From the NCBI RefSeq assembly GCF_036226885.1, contig NZ_CP109027.1:1-64000 (forward strand): a stretch of DNA of 64,000 nucleotides, written 5' to 3'. Both the position numbers and the translations under genes were made by a program. How positions within the stretch are numbered: the stretch's first letter is position 1; every line of letters starts with the position of its first letter. The notes below the pieces were generated by a model. The model was given only the letters and a program-made list of their open reading frames with translations, made no database searches and was not told the origin of the DNA. This document shows positions 17,888-26,145 of this stretch, one piece after another. The stretch comes from Streptomyces sp. NBC_00663. GTDB lineage: Bacteria; Actinomycetota; Actinomycetes; Streptomycetales; Streptomycetaceae.

Positions 17888-18556
17888 GTGATCAAGAACA
17901 TCCTGCGCGCCCTGCCCGCGCTCTTCATCGTCCTCGCCCCGCTCGCCGTCCCCACGCCGGCGAATGCTGTAGCGGCGCAGACTTTCCCACTCTCTTACGC
18001 GATCGGACAGATCCCGGTCGCCGACGAGTCCCGCACCGGCTACACACGCGACAAGTTCAAGCACTGGAACCGCGGCCTGGACCCGGCCGACGGCTGCAAC
18101 ACCCGCGCCGAAGTACTCCTGGCCGAAGCTTCCGAGGCGCCGACCGTATCCGCGGGCTGCAAGCTGAGCGGCGGCGAGTGGCTGTCCTACTATGACGAAC
18201 AGGAAGTCACTGCCCCGGCCAAGCTCGACATCGACCACATGGTCCCCCTCGCCGAGGCCTGGGACTCCGGTGCCTCCACCTGGAGTGCCGCACGCCGTGA
18301 GGCCTATGCCAACGACCAGGACGCCGCCGCCAGTCTGGTCGCCGTCACCGCACGGACGAACCGCCAGAAGGCCGACCAGGACCCGAGCACTTGGATGCCG
18401 CCAGCCCCGAACGCCACGTGCCGCTACCTCGCCGAGTGGACCGCGACCAAGCTGCGCTGGGGCCTGAGCGCTGACCAAGCCGAAATCGACACCCTCAACG
18501 TCTACGCCGGCGGACCGTGCGAGCTGACCGTCGTCCACTACGCCCCGGCCCCCTAA
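17888..18556 (+). CDS. Secreted HNH-family nuclease (DUF1524/GmrSD-type)
   Basis: A 222-aa protein with an N-terminal signal peptide (basic start, hydrophobic core IVLAPLAV, cleavage probably after TPANA). The nuclease motif is DIDHMVPLAEAWDSG, with D116-H117 and downstream N/R residues in TARTNRQKADQDP. Four cysteines in the mature part suggest disulfides, fitting secretion. Streptomyces carry many such extracellular HNH nucleases; they degrade DNA outside the cell for nutrients or competition. GTG 17888 is the only start that leaves an intact signal peptide. A strong hairpin follows the stop codon by ten bases. Confidence 0.88.
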   Translation: MIKNILRALPALFIVLAPLAVPTPANAVAAQTFPLSYAIGQIPVADESRTGYTRDKFKHWNRGLDPADGCNTRAEVLLAEASEAPTVSAGCKLSGGEWLSYYDEQEVTAPAKLDIDHMVPLAEAWDSGASTWSAARREAYANDQDAAASLVAVTARTNRQKADQDPSTWMPPAPNATCRYLAEWTATKLRWGLSADQAEIDTLNVYAGGPCELTVVHYAPAP

Positions 18557-18566
18557 CGCCGACCCC

Positions 18567-18602
18567 GGCCTTCAGACGCGGTTCCGGCCGCGGCTGAAGG
18601 CC
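18567..18602 (+). terminator. Strong hairpin after HNH nuclease gene
   Basis: GGCCTTCAG pairs with CTGAAGGCC, and an inner CGCGG/CCGCG stem closes a six-base loop; only one A-G mismatch separates the two stems. It starts ten bases after the nuclease stop. There is no U-tract, as is usual for Streptomyces terminators. Confidence 0.75.
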
Positions 18603-18897
18603 CGGAACAGCTGTGGTCTGCCGAGTGGACAAGCATGCACCCCCTGGCCCATCTCCACAGCCGCCACCGGCGCGGATACCCGCAGCAGCCACCCCGGCTG
18701 CGGCACCAGCGCCGTGAGGCTCCCCCGTCCGCGTGATCGCAGCTCTCAGCCAGCCCCGTCAGCTGAGCTCGCGATCAGCCTCCAGATCATGAGCCCTCAC
18801 TGGGCGTGTCCTCGGACGGGTGAAGACGCCGCTGCGGGAGAACCTCGCCAGGCGTCTGCGCGTAGTGCTGTGTATGAGACCGATCAACGAAGCACAC
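18603..18897. other. Intergenic stretch
   Basis: About 295 bases between the nuclease terminator and the DUF6207 gene. I see no gene, repeat or clear regulatory site. Confidence 0.4.
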
Positions 18898-19080
18898 ATG
18901 ACTGAGCCCGGACTTGCCGTGGTGGACATCACGGCCCTGGACGAAAAGACCGCTTTCGCCGTCCAGAACCTGCTCGCCGCACAGTGCGCCCTCGCACCCG
19001 CCGCCCACACGACCCGAGAAGCGGGACAGCCCGGCGTACGACTGCGCTGCTTCCTCGACCTCCGCCAAGCCCCCGACTAG
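18898..19080 (+). CDS. DUF6207 family small protein
   Basis: A 60-aa protein with the family pattern EPGLAVVDITALDEKTAFAVQ followed by the REAGQPGVRLRCFLDLRQ ending. DUF6207 proteins are common in Streptomyces and their role is unknown. ATG 18898 gives the usual family N-terminus; an in-frame ATG at 18883 would add five residues. The gene stands alone between two non-coding stretches. Confidence 0.8.
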   Translation: MTEPGLAVVDITALDEKTAFAVQNLLAAQCALAPAAHTTREAGQPGVRLRCFLDLRQAPD

Positions 19081-19348
19081 CCCCTTCGCCCCGCCTGCCA
19101 TTGGAGATACTTGGGCCTCAAGGTTCTGTTCCTGCAATCAGCTCAAGTCCAGGTGGGGACACCGAGGGTGGTGCGAGTCCGCACCCAGCCCGGACCCTTG
19201 CGGGACATCAGCATCTCGGGGCGTGCAGTCCCACCGCCACGCCTCATCTCCACCGGCGGCGACAGGCCGACACACTCCGCTGCCCGGGCGGCAACGCTCA
19301 CCCTCAATTCTGCAGACTCTGTAGCGGCCGCGCAGTGTCTGCCGGTGC

Positions 19349-20428
19349 TCATAGTCGGTGGAAGGGGGATGGTGCGCTGCCGGAGGGTGTGGCTGTTCTG
19401 AGCCGGTCGAAGCCGGACGGGGCCGGGGCCAGGCGTTGGGCGAAGCGGCGCAGGCGGTAGGCCATGGCGTTGCCGCGGGTGTCCTGTTCTGTGGCGGTGG
19501 CGGTCTTCCAGCAGACGGCTGCGGCGTTCTTGAAGAAGGTGTGCGCGGTGGTGGGTTCGTGGTCGGGGGCGGTGACTTGGACCAGGAGGTGTTCGGGGCC
19601 GCGGGGGGCGGCTTTGGTGGGGATGTGTTTGCGGTTCTCATCGGGGGCGAGCCGGTTTGGCAGGTCCTCGGCGGCGGACGCTTTCGAGGGGGGCGTGGCG
19701 GGCGCGGGGTGGGGTTTGAGGAGCTGGCGGGTGCTGGTGGTGGCGGCGACGACGATTTCGAGTTGTTCGGCGAAGTAGGTGCCGGGCAGGGGGATCTCGA
19801 GGTCGGGGTGGCGGGCGTAGCCGCCGGTGACGGCGGAGGCGACGAATTCGATGACGGCGCGTGCGGCGGGGGTGTGCCGGTGGGTGGGCAGGGTGCGGGT
19901 GAGCTGGGCGAGGACGCGTAGGACGGTGGCGAGGCTGCTGTCGGCGCTCATGGAGTGCAGGGCCGGGGCGTATTCGGCGCTGTGGGGGGTGTCGTCTTCG
20001 GTCTGGGGCAGGCCGGTCTGCGCATGCCAGAGGGCGGCGGCGTGGGTTTCGCCGTGGGCGAGGTGCTGGAGGTAGAGGCAGTAGGAGGCGGGGGCGTCTT
20101 CGGCGCCGGCGGCGTACTGCCACCAAAAGCGTGCGCCGAGGTCGACGCCGGCCAGGTGGAGGGCGCAGCCCAGGATGCGGGCGGTGGCCGGCTGGGGGAT
20201 CTGGTCGGTGAGGAAGTCGGCTAGTTGTTCGGGAGTGCAGTGGCTGACGACGGTTTCGCACAGGGCGGTCAGGCTGTGGGCGGCGCTGGTGTCGGTGGTT
20301 TCGTCTGCCCGGTGCTGCCACAGCAGCAGGTCGTCGTCGAGCGGTTCGTCGTGGGGGACGATGTCGGCGGGGACGTGGGGCTCACGCAGCAGCAGCGACT
20401 GGGTGAGGAGGTCGTCGATGGTGCTCAT
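19349..20428 (-). CDS. Hypothetical protein, third gene of HTH operon
   Basis: A 359-aa protein of unknown function. The N-terminal ~210 residues are helical and rich in alanine, leucine and histidine (LTALCETVVSHCTPEQLADFL). The C-terminal part is proline/alanine-rich and disordered-looking, ending in a basic helix (NAMAYRLRRFAQRLAP). It starts ten bases after the stop of the HTH/sigma-like gene upstream, so the two are an operon. Similar gene pairs occur widely in Streptomyces, but I do not know the function. An accessory or modulator of the HTH protein is the natural guess. Confidence 0.7.
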   Translation of the reverse strand: MSTIDDLLTQSLLLREPHVPADIVPHDEPLDDDLLLWQHRADETTDTSAAHSLTALCETVVSHCTPEQLADFLTDQIPQPATARILGCALHLAGVDLGARFWWQYAAGAEDAPASYCLYLQHLAHGETHAAALWHAQTGLPQTEDDTPHSAEYAPALHSMSADSSLATVLRVLAQLTRTLPTHRHTPAARAVIEFVASAVTGGYARHPDLEIPLPGTYFAEQLEIVVAATTSTRQLLKPHPAPATPPSKASAAEDLPNRLAPDENRKHIPTKAAPRGPEHLLVQVTAPDHEPTTAHTFFKNAAAVCWKTATATEQDTRGNAMAYRLRRFAQRLAPAPSGFDRLRTATPSGSAPSPFHRL

Positions 20429-20438
20429 GGTGGGCGGA

Positions 20439-21329
20439 TCACTCCTGGGGGTCGATGTCGGGGAAGAGCTGCTTCAGTGCCCAGCGGGCGTGGTGGTCCA
20501 GGGTGTGGACCAGGGCCGGGGGCAGACCGACAACGGCGGCGATGGCGTCGGGGTCGAGACCGCACAGGTAGCGCAGGACGGTGACGTCCATCTGGTCATC
20601 GGGCAACTGGGCGATCGCGTCGAAGAAGCGGGCCAGGACGTCGATGCGGGCCAGACGCTCGATCAGATTCGGCGCCTGGGCCTGGTGGACGGTTAAGAAG
20701 GCGGCGGCGCGCAGGTCGTAGTGGCCGGCCGGCCTGCGGGCGGCGCGGGCCAGGACGGTGGCGCGCAGCTGCTGCCAGGCGTGGCGGGGCATGTCGGGGC
20801 TGGAGGTGGCCTCGTCCCAGGTCAGCCAGAGGATGTCGAAGACCTCGGCGATCGCCTGCCGGGCGCGGGGCAGGGACTGCAGGAAGGCCTGGGCGTAGGC
20901 GCTATAGGGCTCGGCCATGGCCTGGTAGAGGGCCATGTGTGCCACCGGCTGGACATCGGGGTCCGCCGACGGGACGGCCTGGAGACGGTCAGTGATCCAG
21001 GAGGGCTTCTTGTCCGCCTCGACCGCGGCGATGCGCCACAGCCGGCGCAGCGGCCCCACAGGTATGTCCAGGGCGCGGACCACACTGTAGGTGATCTCCC
21101 AGGTGGGGTAGAGGCCTTTGCCGCGCATGAGTTCGGACAGGCGGGTCTTGGAGAAGCCGGATCGGCCGACCAGCTCGTCCAGGGTCAGGCCGCTGGCGGC
21201 GAAGCGGGTTCGGACCGGCTCCAGCCACGTGCGGTGCGCGGTGCTGGCCTCCTTGCAGATGGGCTCCGGTGGGCGGCCGCGGCGGTGGGGCGGGTCAGCT
21301 GGCCACTGTGGAACGGGAGGTGTGGTCAC
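20439..21329 (-). CDS. HTH regulator with sigma-70 region 4-like C-terminus
   Basis: A 296-aa protein. An XRE-type HTH is visible in the first third (GLTLDELVGRSGFSKTRLSE). The C-terminal segment, LPDDQMDVTVLRYLCGLDPD with AIAAVVGLPPALVHTLDHH, looks like sigma-70 region 4 (the LPxxQxxVxxLRY motif). This suggests a regulator that contacts the -35 element or RNA polymerase. GTG 21329 is chosen because an AGGAG lies nine bases upstream on this strand and the longer open frame reads as junk. The start overlaps the stop of the membrane-peptide gene (GTGA), and the downstream gene begins ten bases after its end. Confidence 0.78.
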   Translation of the reverse strand: MTTPPVPQWPADPPHRRGRPPEPICKEASTAHRTWLEPVRTRFAASGLTLDELVGRSGFSKTRLSELMRGKGLYPTWEITYSVVRALDIPVGPLRRLWRIAAVEADKKPSWITDRLQAVPSADPDVQPVAHMALYQAMAEPYSAYAQAFLQSLPRARQAIAEVFDILWLTWDEATSSPDMPRHAWQQLRATVLARAARRPAGHYDLRAAAFLTVHQAQAPNLIERLARIDVLARFFDAIAQLPDDQMDVTVLRYLCGLDPDAIAAVVGLPPALVHTLDHHARWALKQLFPDIDPQE

Positions 21330-21589
21330 CGGGGCGGCTCCTGACGCTCCTCCGGCTCGGCAGCCGGCCGGGGAGCCGCGGCGGCTTCCGGCCCGCCAGC
21401 CGCTGCAGCAGGCGCCGTAGCGGCCCGCGCGTCGGTGCCGCCCAGGGCGGAGACGATCTGCTGGACGAGGAGCCCCAGCGTGGGCAACAGCGCTATCAGC
21501 GCTGTGAGTTGGCCCAGCACGGTCATCACCGTGCTCCACGTGAGGACCGCCGCCAGGACGATGACGGTCATCACCTGCTTGCTTGTCAT
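21326..21589 (-). CDS. Small membrane protein, first gene of HTH operon
   Basis: An 87-aa protein with one long hydrophobic segment (MTVIVLAAVLTWSTVMTVLG and onward, about residues 7-45), possibly two passes, then an alanine/proline-rich tail ending in glutamates. The ATG at 21589 has a GGGAAGG ribosome site just upstream. The stop overlaps the next start. Being first in the operon with an HTH/sigma-like protein, it could tether or inhibit the regulator at the membrane; this is inference only. Confidence 0.7.
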   Translation of the reverse strand: MTSKQVMTVIVLAAVLTWSTVMTVLGQLTALIALLPTLGLLVQQIVSALGGTDARAATAPAAAAGGPEAAAAPRPAAEPEERQEPPR

Positions 21590-22516
21590 GGCACCTTCCC
21601 TGAAACGACATACAGGTGTCTGGATAGGCCCCTCCAAGGCGGTGCTCAAGCGCCCCGGAGGAGTTGCACGACAGCATGGTGCGTGAGGCAGCAACCACTC
21701 AACGTGATCATGGGATTGCGGAACAATGCCGCCCGGTGAACACATCGTCACCAGACGACCGCACAGCGCTGACAACACCCCACCAATCCCGTGTTCAAGG
21801 GCGCGTTACTGCAAAATCGCTTCCGCCACCGCCAAATCATGACGGAATGAACCCTTTTGATGGCGACCCCGTACTTCCCCTTGCGACACCAGCCCGGAGG
21901 CGCACCATGGAACAGGCGCCTCCCCCGGCGTCGCACCTTCCAAGTCTGGAAGGCCGCGCGGCCCCCTCGTGCTCAAGAACCACCGGAGGGGACAACCGCC
22001 CCGCTTCCGTCCAGCCGCCCACGCGCTGGGCGGAAGCGGAGAGCACCACACCACCAGACACCCCGGGCAGAGCAACAATGCGCCCGCCCCTCACGGCAAT
22101 CCGCCGCCCTCAGTTCTCACGGCGACCTGAACAAATGAACATGGTCAGGGCTTGTACTCGGAGTGGGGGTGGAGGCATCCCACAGGCGATCCCGTAGCCG
22201 TACGCGCCTGATCTCTCCAGCCGCACGCCGTCCTTCGTGAGGTGCTGGAACAGGTCCCCTCCCCTGGACCGCGAATACCGCCGTGTCTGGTGCTCGTGCT
22301 TCGCGGGTACCAGACAGAGGGCGGTGACGGCGAGCGGGAACTTCACCCGCAGCAGATGCGCTCCGTGCTCTCGGGTGAACTCTGCAAAGGGCTGGAAGCC
22401 GCAGGCGTACGCGCATTGCGTGTTCGCGCTGCGCTGAGCAGTTCGTCGGGGGCCCTCTCCTCTCGCGCCCAGCCTCCGCTAGGCATGCGCTGACGGTCCG
22501 ACTCCTTGTTCTCTTC
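21590..22516. other. Long gene-poor stretch
   Basis: About 930 bases with only short overlapping frames on both strands and no recognisable product. The promoter of the minus-strand operon must lie at its left. In the middle, 22110-22440, both strands have open frames of shifting composition, as in a decayed gene, but no family can be recognised. Confidence 0.4.
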
Positions 22517-23140
22517 TCAGGCGAGAGGCACTTTCGCAAAGGGTTGCCACTCGTACATCTGGTTGTCCCTGTGGATCACGATGAGTTCCACGGTGGAGAT
22601 ATGTGCCTGCGCAGGCGTGAGGCTGAGATTGTCGAGGGCCTGCGCGATCGGCTCTGCGGGGCCGTCTTTGGCGCTGTAAGCCACTGATACGTGCGGAGTG
22701 AAGCCCTCGGCCTTCTCCGGAATTTCTCCAAGAACGTCCCCAATGGCTTCCCGGATGGCGCTCCGCACGGCTCGGACAGGGTTGTCGGGGTGGACATGAA
22801 GCAACACTGCCTCGGGATCCAGCACCTCCGGGCCAATGCGCAGGTCAAAGGGTGGCACGGCGGCCAAGCGAGTGTGCGCTGCCTCCACGATCGCGTTGAC
22901 ATCCTGCTCTTCGGCTTCACCCACGAAGCCGATGCCCTGCATGGTCAAATGCAGCCACTGGTCGGGGATCGGGGTGAGGATGTCTTCGAGAGGCGCGAGC
23001 GCAGAGCGGTACTCGGCGGCGAGTCGGTGCACATCGTCCTGGCCCTCGAACGTCAGGTGCCAGGTGTAGAAGCGGCGGCCCACACTCCAGCCAGGCCGCC
23101 ACCACCAGTGGTTCCGCATGGTCTCGGGTTGCGTCGTCAT
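22517..23140 (-). CDS. 2H phosphoesterase, 2'-5' RNA ligase-like
   Basis: A 207-aa protein with the two HxT/S motifs of the 2H superfamily: HLTM in WLHLTMQGIGFVGEAE and HVSV in FTPHVSVAYSAKDG. These place two histidines and a serine/threonine pair in the active site that opens 2',3'-cyclic phosphates or acts on 2'-5' linkages. Length fits the bacterial family. ATG 23140 starts MTTQPETMRN; the upstream extension to 23239 reads as non-coding. It lies 13 bases downstream of the XRE regulator stop, in the same direction, so it is probably co-transcribed. The substrate is unknown; RNA repair or small-nucleotide metabolism is likely. Confidence 0.85.
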   Translation of the reverse strand: MTTQPETMRNHWWWRPGWSVGRRFYTWHLTFEGQDDVHRLAAEYRSALAPLEDILTPIPDQWLHLTMQGIGFVGEAEEQDVNAIVEAAHTRLAAVPPFDLRIGPEVLDPEAVLLHVHPDNPVRAVRSAIREAIGDVLGEIPEKAEGFTPHVSVAYSAKDGPAEPIAQALDNLSLTPAQAHISTVELIVIHRDNQMYEWQPFAKVPLA

Positions 23141-23153
23141 AGTCCGGATGTAA

Positions 23154-24635
23154 TCAGGCGGGACCCTGCGCTGGCGAGAGGGCAATGTGACGTGGGACGG
23201 AGTCCAAGCAGAACTCTTCGATGGCTTGTCGCAGCCCAACGGCTGCGATGCCGCTGGTGGACGGTCGCCCGATGCCAGTACACAGTTCGCCCAGGCGGCG
23301 GGTGACGGGCGCCAAGCGGTGGTCCGGTGGGAGAGCGAGCACGGGGGCTAAGGCTTCAAGGGCTCCGTCTGCTTCACCGGTTGCCAGATGGGCGGAGGCC
23401 TGGCTGATGTGAATCTGCGCTTCGGTGCCGTAGGCCCTGACCGGTTGTATGTGCAGGAGTCCAAGCGCGCTGTCTGCCGACCGAAGGGCGTCGGCGGGGC
23501 GCCCGATACGTAGCTGGACGGCCGCTGCATAGTTTTCCTGGCGAGCGGGCTGGCAAGTGAAGATGCCACCGATCTCATCGCCACCGGTCATTGCCGCGCG
23601 CGCATCTTGAGCCCGGGTAAGCGCCATCAAAGCCTCGTCGTGCGCCCCGAGTTCGGACCATGCGTCAGCCTCTTGGCACGCCAGCAGCACTGCCACTGTG
23701 CCTGTCGTTTGGTACGAGGCGCCGCGTCGAGCGAAACTGATCGCCTCACGCAGACGGCCGTCCCAGAAAGCCACCTTGGACCTAGTCGACAGTACCCAGG
23801 CACGCAAGTCGTTGTGGCCCGCCAGTTCGGCGCATAGCCATGCTGTCCGGCCCTGGGTATCCGCGTCGTGCAGCTGGCCCAAGTCGGAGGACATCCAGGC
23901 CAGGAGCCCGCACAGATAGCCAGCCGCGACGTAGAGGTCGACCGACTGACGAGGGTACTGGTTGCCTTCGAGCAGAGCGAAGACGCGATCACGTAGGGCT
24001 CTGGTCCGGACGAAGAGTACGACCGGATCTGACGTGAGGTAGTCCGCCGCGAGCGTCCTTGTCTCGGCCATGAGTTGCTCAAGGGCGATATCGCCGACAT
24101 TGGAAGCTTCGGCCCATTGCGCCCATGTGGCGGACTCATTGGCGGCGAGGTGCACCAGATCCGTTCCGGCCGGCTCCGTCGGAGCGACCGGGAATGACTG
24201 GGCGATCGGCTGTGCTGCTGACTCGGCAGCGGGCTGAGACTGGGTCAGCAGGTGCAGGTCGGCCTCGGGAAGTGCACGCCGGTCTTCCAAATCCAGCAAG
24301 TCCTGTACTCGGCAGGACATGGTGTTCGCCATGGCGAACAGGACAGCGAGGCTGGGGCGGCGCGAGGAGGGGCCCGGCCATTTCTCCCACTTGCCGACAA
24401 GGGATGCGTCCGCGGCAATGCACTCGCCGAGTCCGGTAGTGCTTGCTTGAGTGATTCGGTCGGCTGCCTCTTGAAGTGTCCAGCCGTGGGCGTGTCGCCA
24501 AGCCTCCCTCGGGCGCATCCGAAAGCGAGTACGCATCTCAATGGCTATGTCTGCCACCGAGAACCCGGCGGCGGCCATGTCGTTGCGGAGGGCGTCGCGG
24601 TCTGCCTTGCAGCCAGGCTTTGAAAGGGCATTCAT
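23154..24635 (-). CDS. XRE-family regulator with TPR-like C-terminus
   Basis: A 493-aa protein. An N-terminal XRE HTH (MRPREAWRHAHGWTLQEAAD and on to about residue 110) includes the KWEKWPGPSSRRPSL segment typical of large Streptomyces regulators. A helical domain with TPR-like repeats follows, for example DLRAWVLSTRSKVAFWDGRL and GAHDEALMALTRAQDAR. ATG 24635 is preceded by GGGGAG at good spacing. Proteins of this form often respond to a peptide or a partner protein, and are frequently paired with small HATPase proteins; two such genes diverge from it at 24954 and 25580. Confidence 0.82.
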   Translation of the reverse strand: MNALSKPGCKADRDALRNDMAAAGFSVADIAIEMRTRFRMRPREAWRHAHGWTLQEAADRITQASTTGLGECIAADASLVGKWEKWPGPSSRRPSLAVLFAMANTMSCRVQDLLDLEDRRALPEADLHLLTQSQPAAESAAQPIAQSFPVAPTEPAGTDLVHLAANESATWAQWAEASNVGDIALEQLMAETRTLAADYLTSDPVVLFVRTRALRDRVFALLEGNQYPRQSVDLYVAAGYLCGLLAWMSSDLGQLHDADTQGRTAWLCAELAGHNDLRAWVLSTRSKVAFWDGRLREAISFARRGASYQTTGTVAVLLACQEADAWSELGAHDEALMALTRAQDARAAMTGGDEIGGIFTCQPARQENYAAAVQLRIGRPADALRSADSALGLLHIQPVRAYGTEAQIHISQASAHLATGEADGALEALAPVLALPPDHRLAPVTRRLGELCTGIGRPSTSGIAAVGLRQAIEEFCLDSVPRHIALSPAQGPA

Positions 24636-24953
24636 AGGCGCGCTCCCCGTGCGGTGTCGTGGATTCAAAGTAACTGCGTTCTAGCTCTCCTGAGTGGGCA
24701 TGACTTGGGATTGCGAGATGGCAGGGTCCAACGAGGCCTCGACGACGCTCAATCGCCCCTGGTCAACGCACTGCTGCCCGTCCACAAAAGTTGGTCACGG
24801 TCGCCCGTGACTCAGAGTGCCCCGCTTGGAACGGTAGTAACTCCGCAACTACCCCTCGAGGACAGAGATGTCAGCAGGCCAGAGATCACGCGGCCGGACC
24901 GACGCTGGGGCACAGGCAACGCCCGGTGGGCTGTCGAGCCAAGGAGTTTCCAC
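24636..24953. promoter_or_regulatory. Divergent promoter region
   Basis: About 320 bases between the divergently read XRE regulator and the first HATPase gene. Promoters for both must lie here, and the XRE protein is the likely binder. I see no convincing operator palindrome by eye. Confidence 0.4.
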
Positions 24954-25529
24954 ATGACGCATCTGGTGAGCGCAGCCCTCGCCTTTTCCCTCGCAGCCGG
25001 GCTCACAACTGAGGATCAGGAAACCGGCACGCCACAAGAAGGAGAGCCGAAGTCTCCATCCGGCCACGGCCTTCCTCGACGTCCTCTGCTCTTCGAGCGC
25101 TGTTGGCCTGTTGGACCCACGGCAAGCAGGTTGGCTCAGATTCATGCTCGCACCTGGCTCACGACGTGGCGTTGGGCCGGGGACCATGACGAGGCCCAGC
25201 TCGCCGTAGCGCTGCTGATGGACAACGCTGTCCGGCACCCAACTACGTCTGCACAGAGCGAAGTCGGCCTCGCCCTCGAGATCACCAAGGAAGAAGAACT
25301 GATCATCGACGTATCTGATCCGGACCCGAAGTTCGAGGGGTTCGCTGAAGTCGTAGCGGCGGCGAGAACACGTGCCGAAACCGGGGGGCCACTGACAGGG
25401 ATTGCTCTCTTGCTTGGGCTAGGCGGCGAAATCACCTGGGGGATCCCAGACATAGGAGCCGCAAGGAAGATCGTTCGGGTGCGGATGAGGCCAAGCGCCC
25501 CCGCGCCTTGCACGCGCCTGGTCCGGTGA
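24954..25529 (+). CDS. HATPase_c-like ATP-binding protein
   Basis: A 191-aa protein related to the anti-sigma/kinase ATPase fold. The N-box is degenerate: LAVALLMDNAVRHPTTSAQ has the N in DNA-VRH. The G1-type block is IIDVSDPDPKFEGF, and GGPLTGIALLLGLGGEITWG is the G2-like block. AAGGAG (24941-24946) is seven bases before ATG 24954. Its neighbour at 25580 is a paralogue, so this is a two-gene HATPase unit opposite an XRE regulator. Such proteins probably bind or phosphorylate partner regulators in Streptomyces. Confidence 0.75.
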   Translation: MTHLVSAALAFSLAAGLTTEDQETGTPQEGEPKSPSGHGLPRRPLLFERCWPVGPTASRLAQIHARTWLTTWRWAGDHDEAQLAVALLMDNAVRHPTTSAQSEVGLALEITKEEELIIDVSDPDPKFEGFAEVVAAARTRAETGGPLTGIALLLGLGGEITWGIPDIGAARKIVRVRMRPSAPAPCTRLVR

Positions 25530-25579
25530 TCCGTCACCACTCGTTTGGCTCCGTTTCACCACAAGGAGAACCCCCTCTC

Positions 25580-26092
25580 ATGTCCTCGTCTGCCCACTCA
25601 AGGCCTGAGAGCGTGAACCTGGCCGGCGCCGCTGAACGTGTCCTACGTCCACTGCGAACCAAGGCAGCGCCTGCGTTTCAGTGGAGCGTGGCCATCCTGG
25701 CTGGTGCGGGGGGCGGCTCCCTCGCGCGTGAGCGGGTGCGGTCAGCTCTCACGAAGGCAGGCTGGGAGGGCAATGTGGACATCGCTGCCCGCGTCGCCGA
25801 CCACCTCGTGGACAACGCCACCGTCCACGGCCGCTCCTTCGACAACGGCACGATCACCCTGCGTCTGATCATCGACGTCACAACCCGTGAGCTGCTCATC
25901 GAAGTCGACGACGCTCTCCCCGCTTTCCCTGGCTTCGGCGAGGCCGCGGATCAGAGCCGCGCCGTCCGGGGCAGGCCCCACGGCCTGTGGTGGGTGGCCC
26001 ACTACGGGGGCCGCCTGTCGTGGGACGTGACGAAAGACGAGCAGGGCGAGCACACCGGTAAGACCGTCCAGGCGGTCCTCCCCGTCGCCTGA
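25580..26092 (+). CDS. HATPase_c-like ATP-binding protein (paralogue)
   Basis: A 170-aa protein similar to the one upstream. The N-box reads IAARVADHLVDNATVHGRSF and the G1 block IEVDDALPAFPGFG; the last segment, GLWWVAHYGGRLSWDV, replaces the usual glycine-rich lid. AAGGAG lies 11 bases upstream of ATG 25580. It ends 53 bases before the conservon sensor gene and could be co-transcribed with it. It may act as an anti-sigma-like switch for the nearby HTH protein or the conservon. Confidence 0.75.
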   Translation: MSSSAHSRPESVNLAGAAERVLRPLRTKAAPAFQWSVAILAGAGGGSLARERVRSALTKAGWEGNVDIAARVADHLVDNATVHGRSFDNGTITLRLIIDVTTRELLIEVDDALPAFPGFGEAADQSRAVRGRPHGLWWVAHYGGRLSWDVTKDEQGEHTGKTVQAVLPVA

Positions 26093-26145
26093 TCACGCAT
26101 TCCCCGTCCAAGCACCTCCTTGCCACGACTGACTTTGAGGAACCC

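Noticed and set aside
22110-22540. Minus- and plus-strand frames between the HTH operon and the 2H phosphoesterase
   Set aside because: Short, overlapping and without recognisable pattern; probably decayed sequence.
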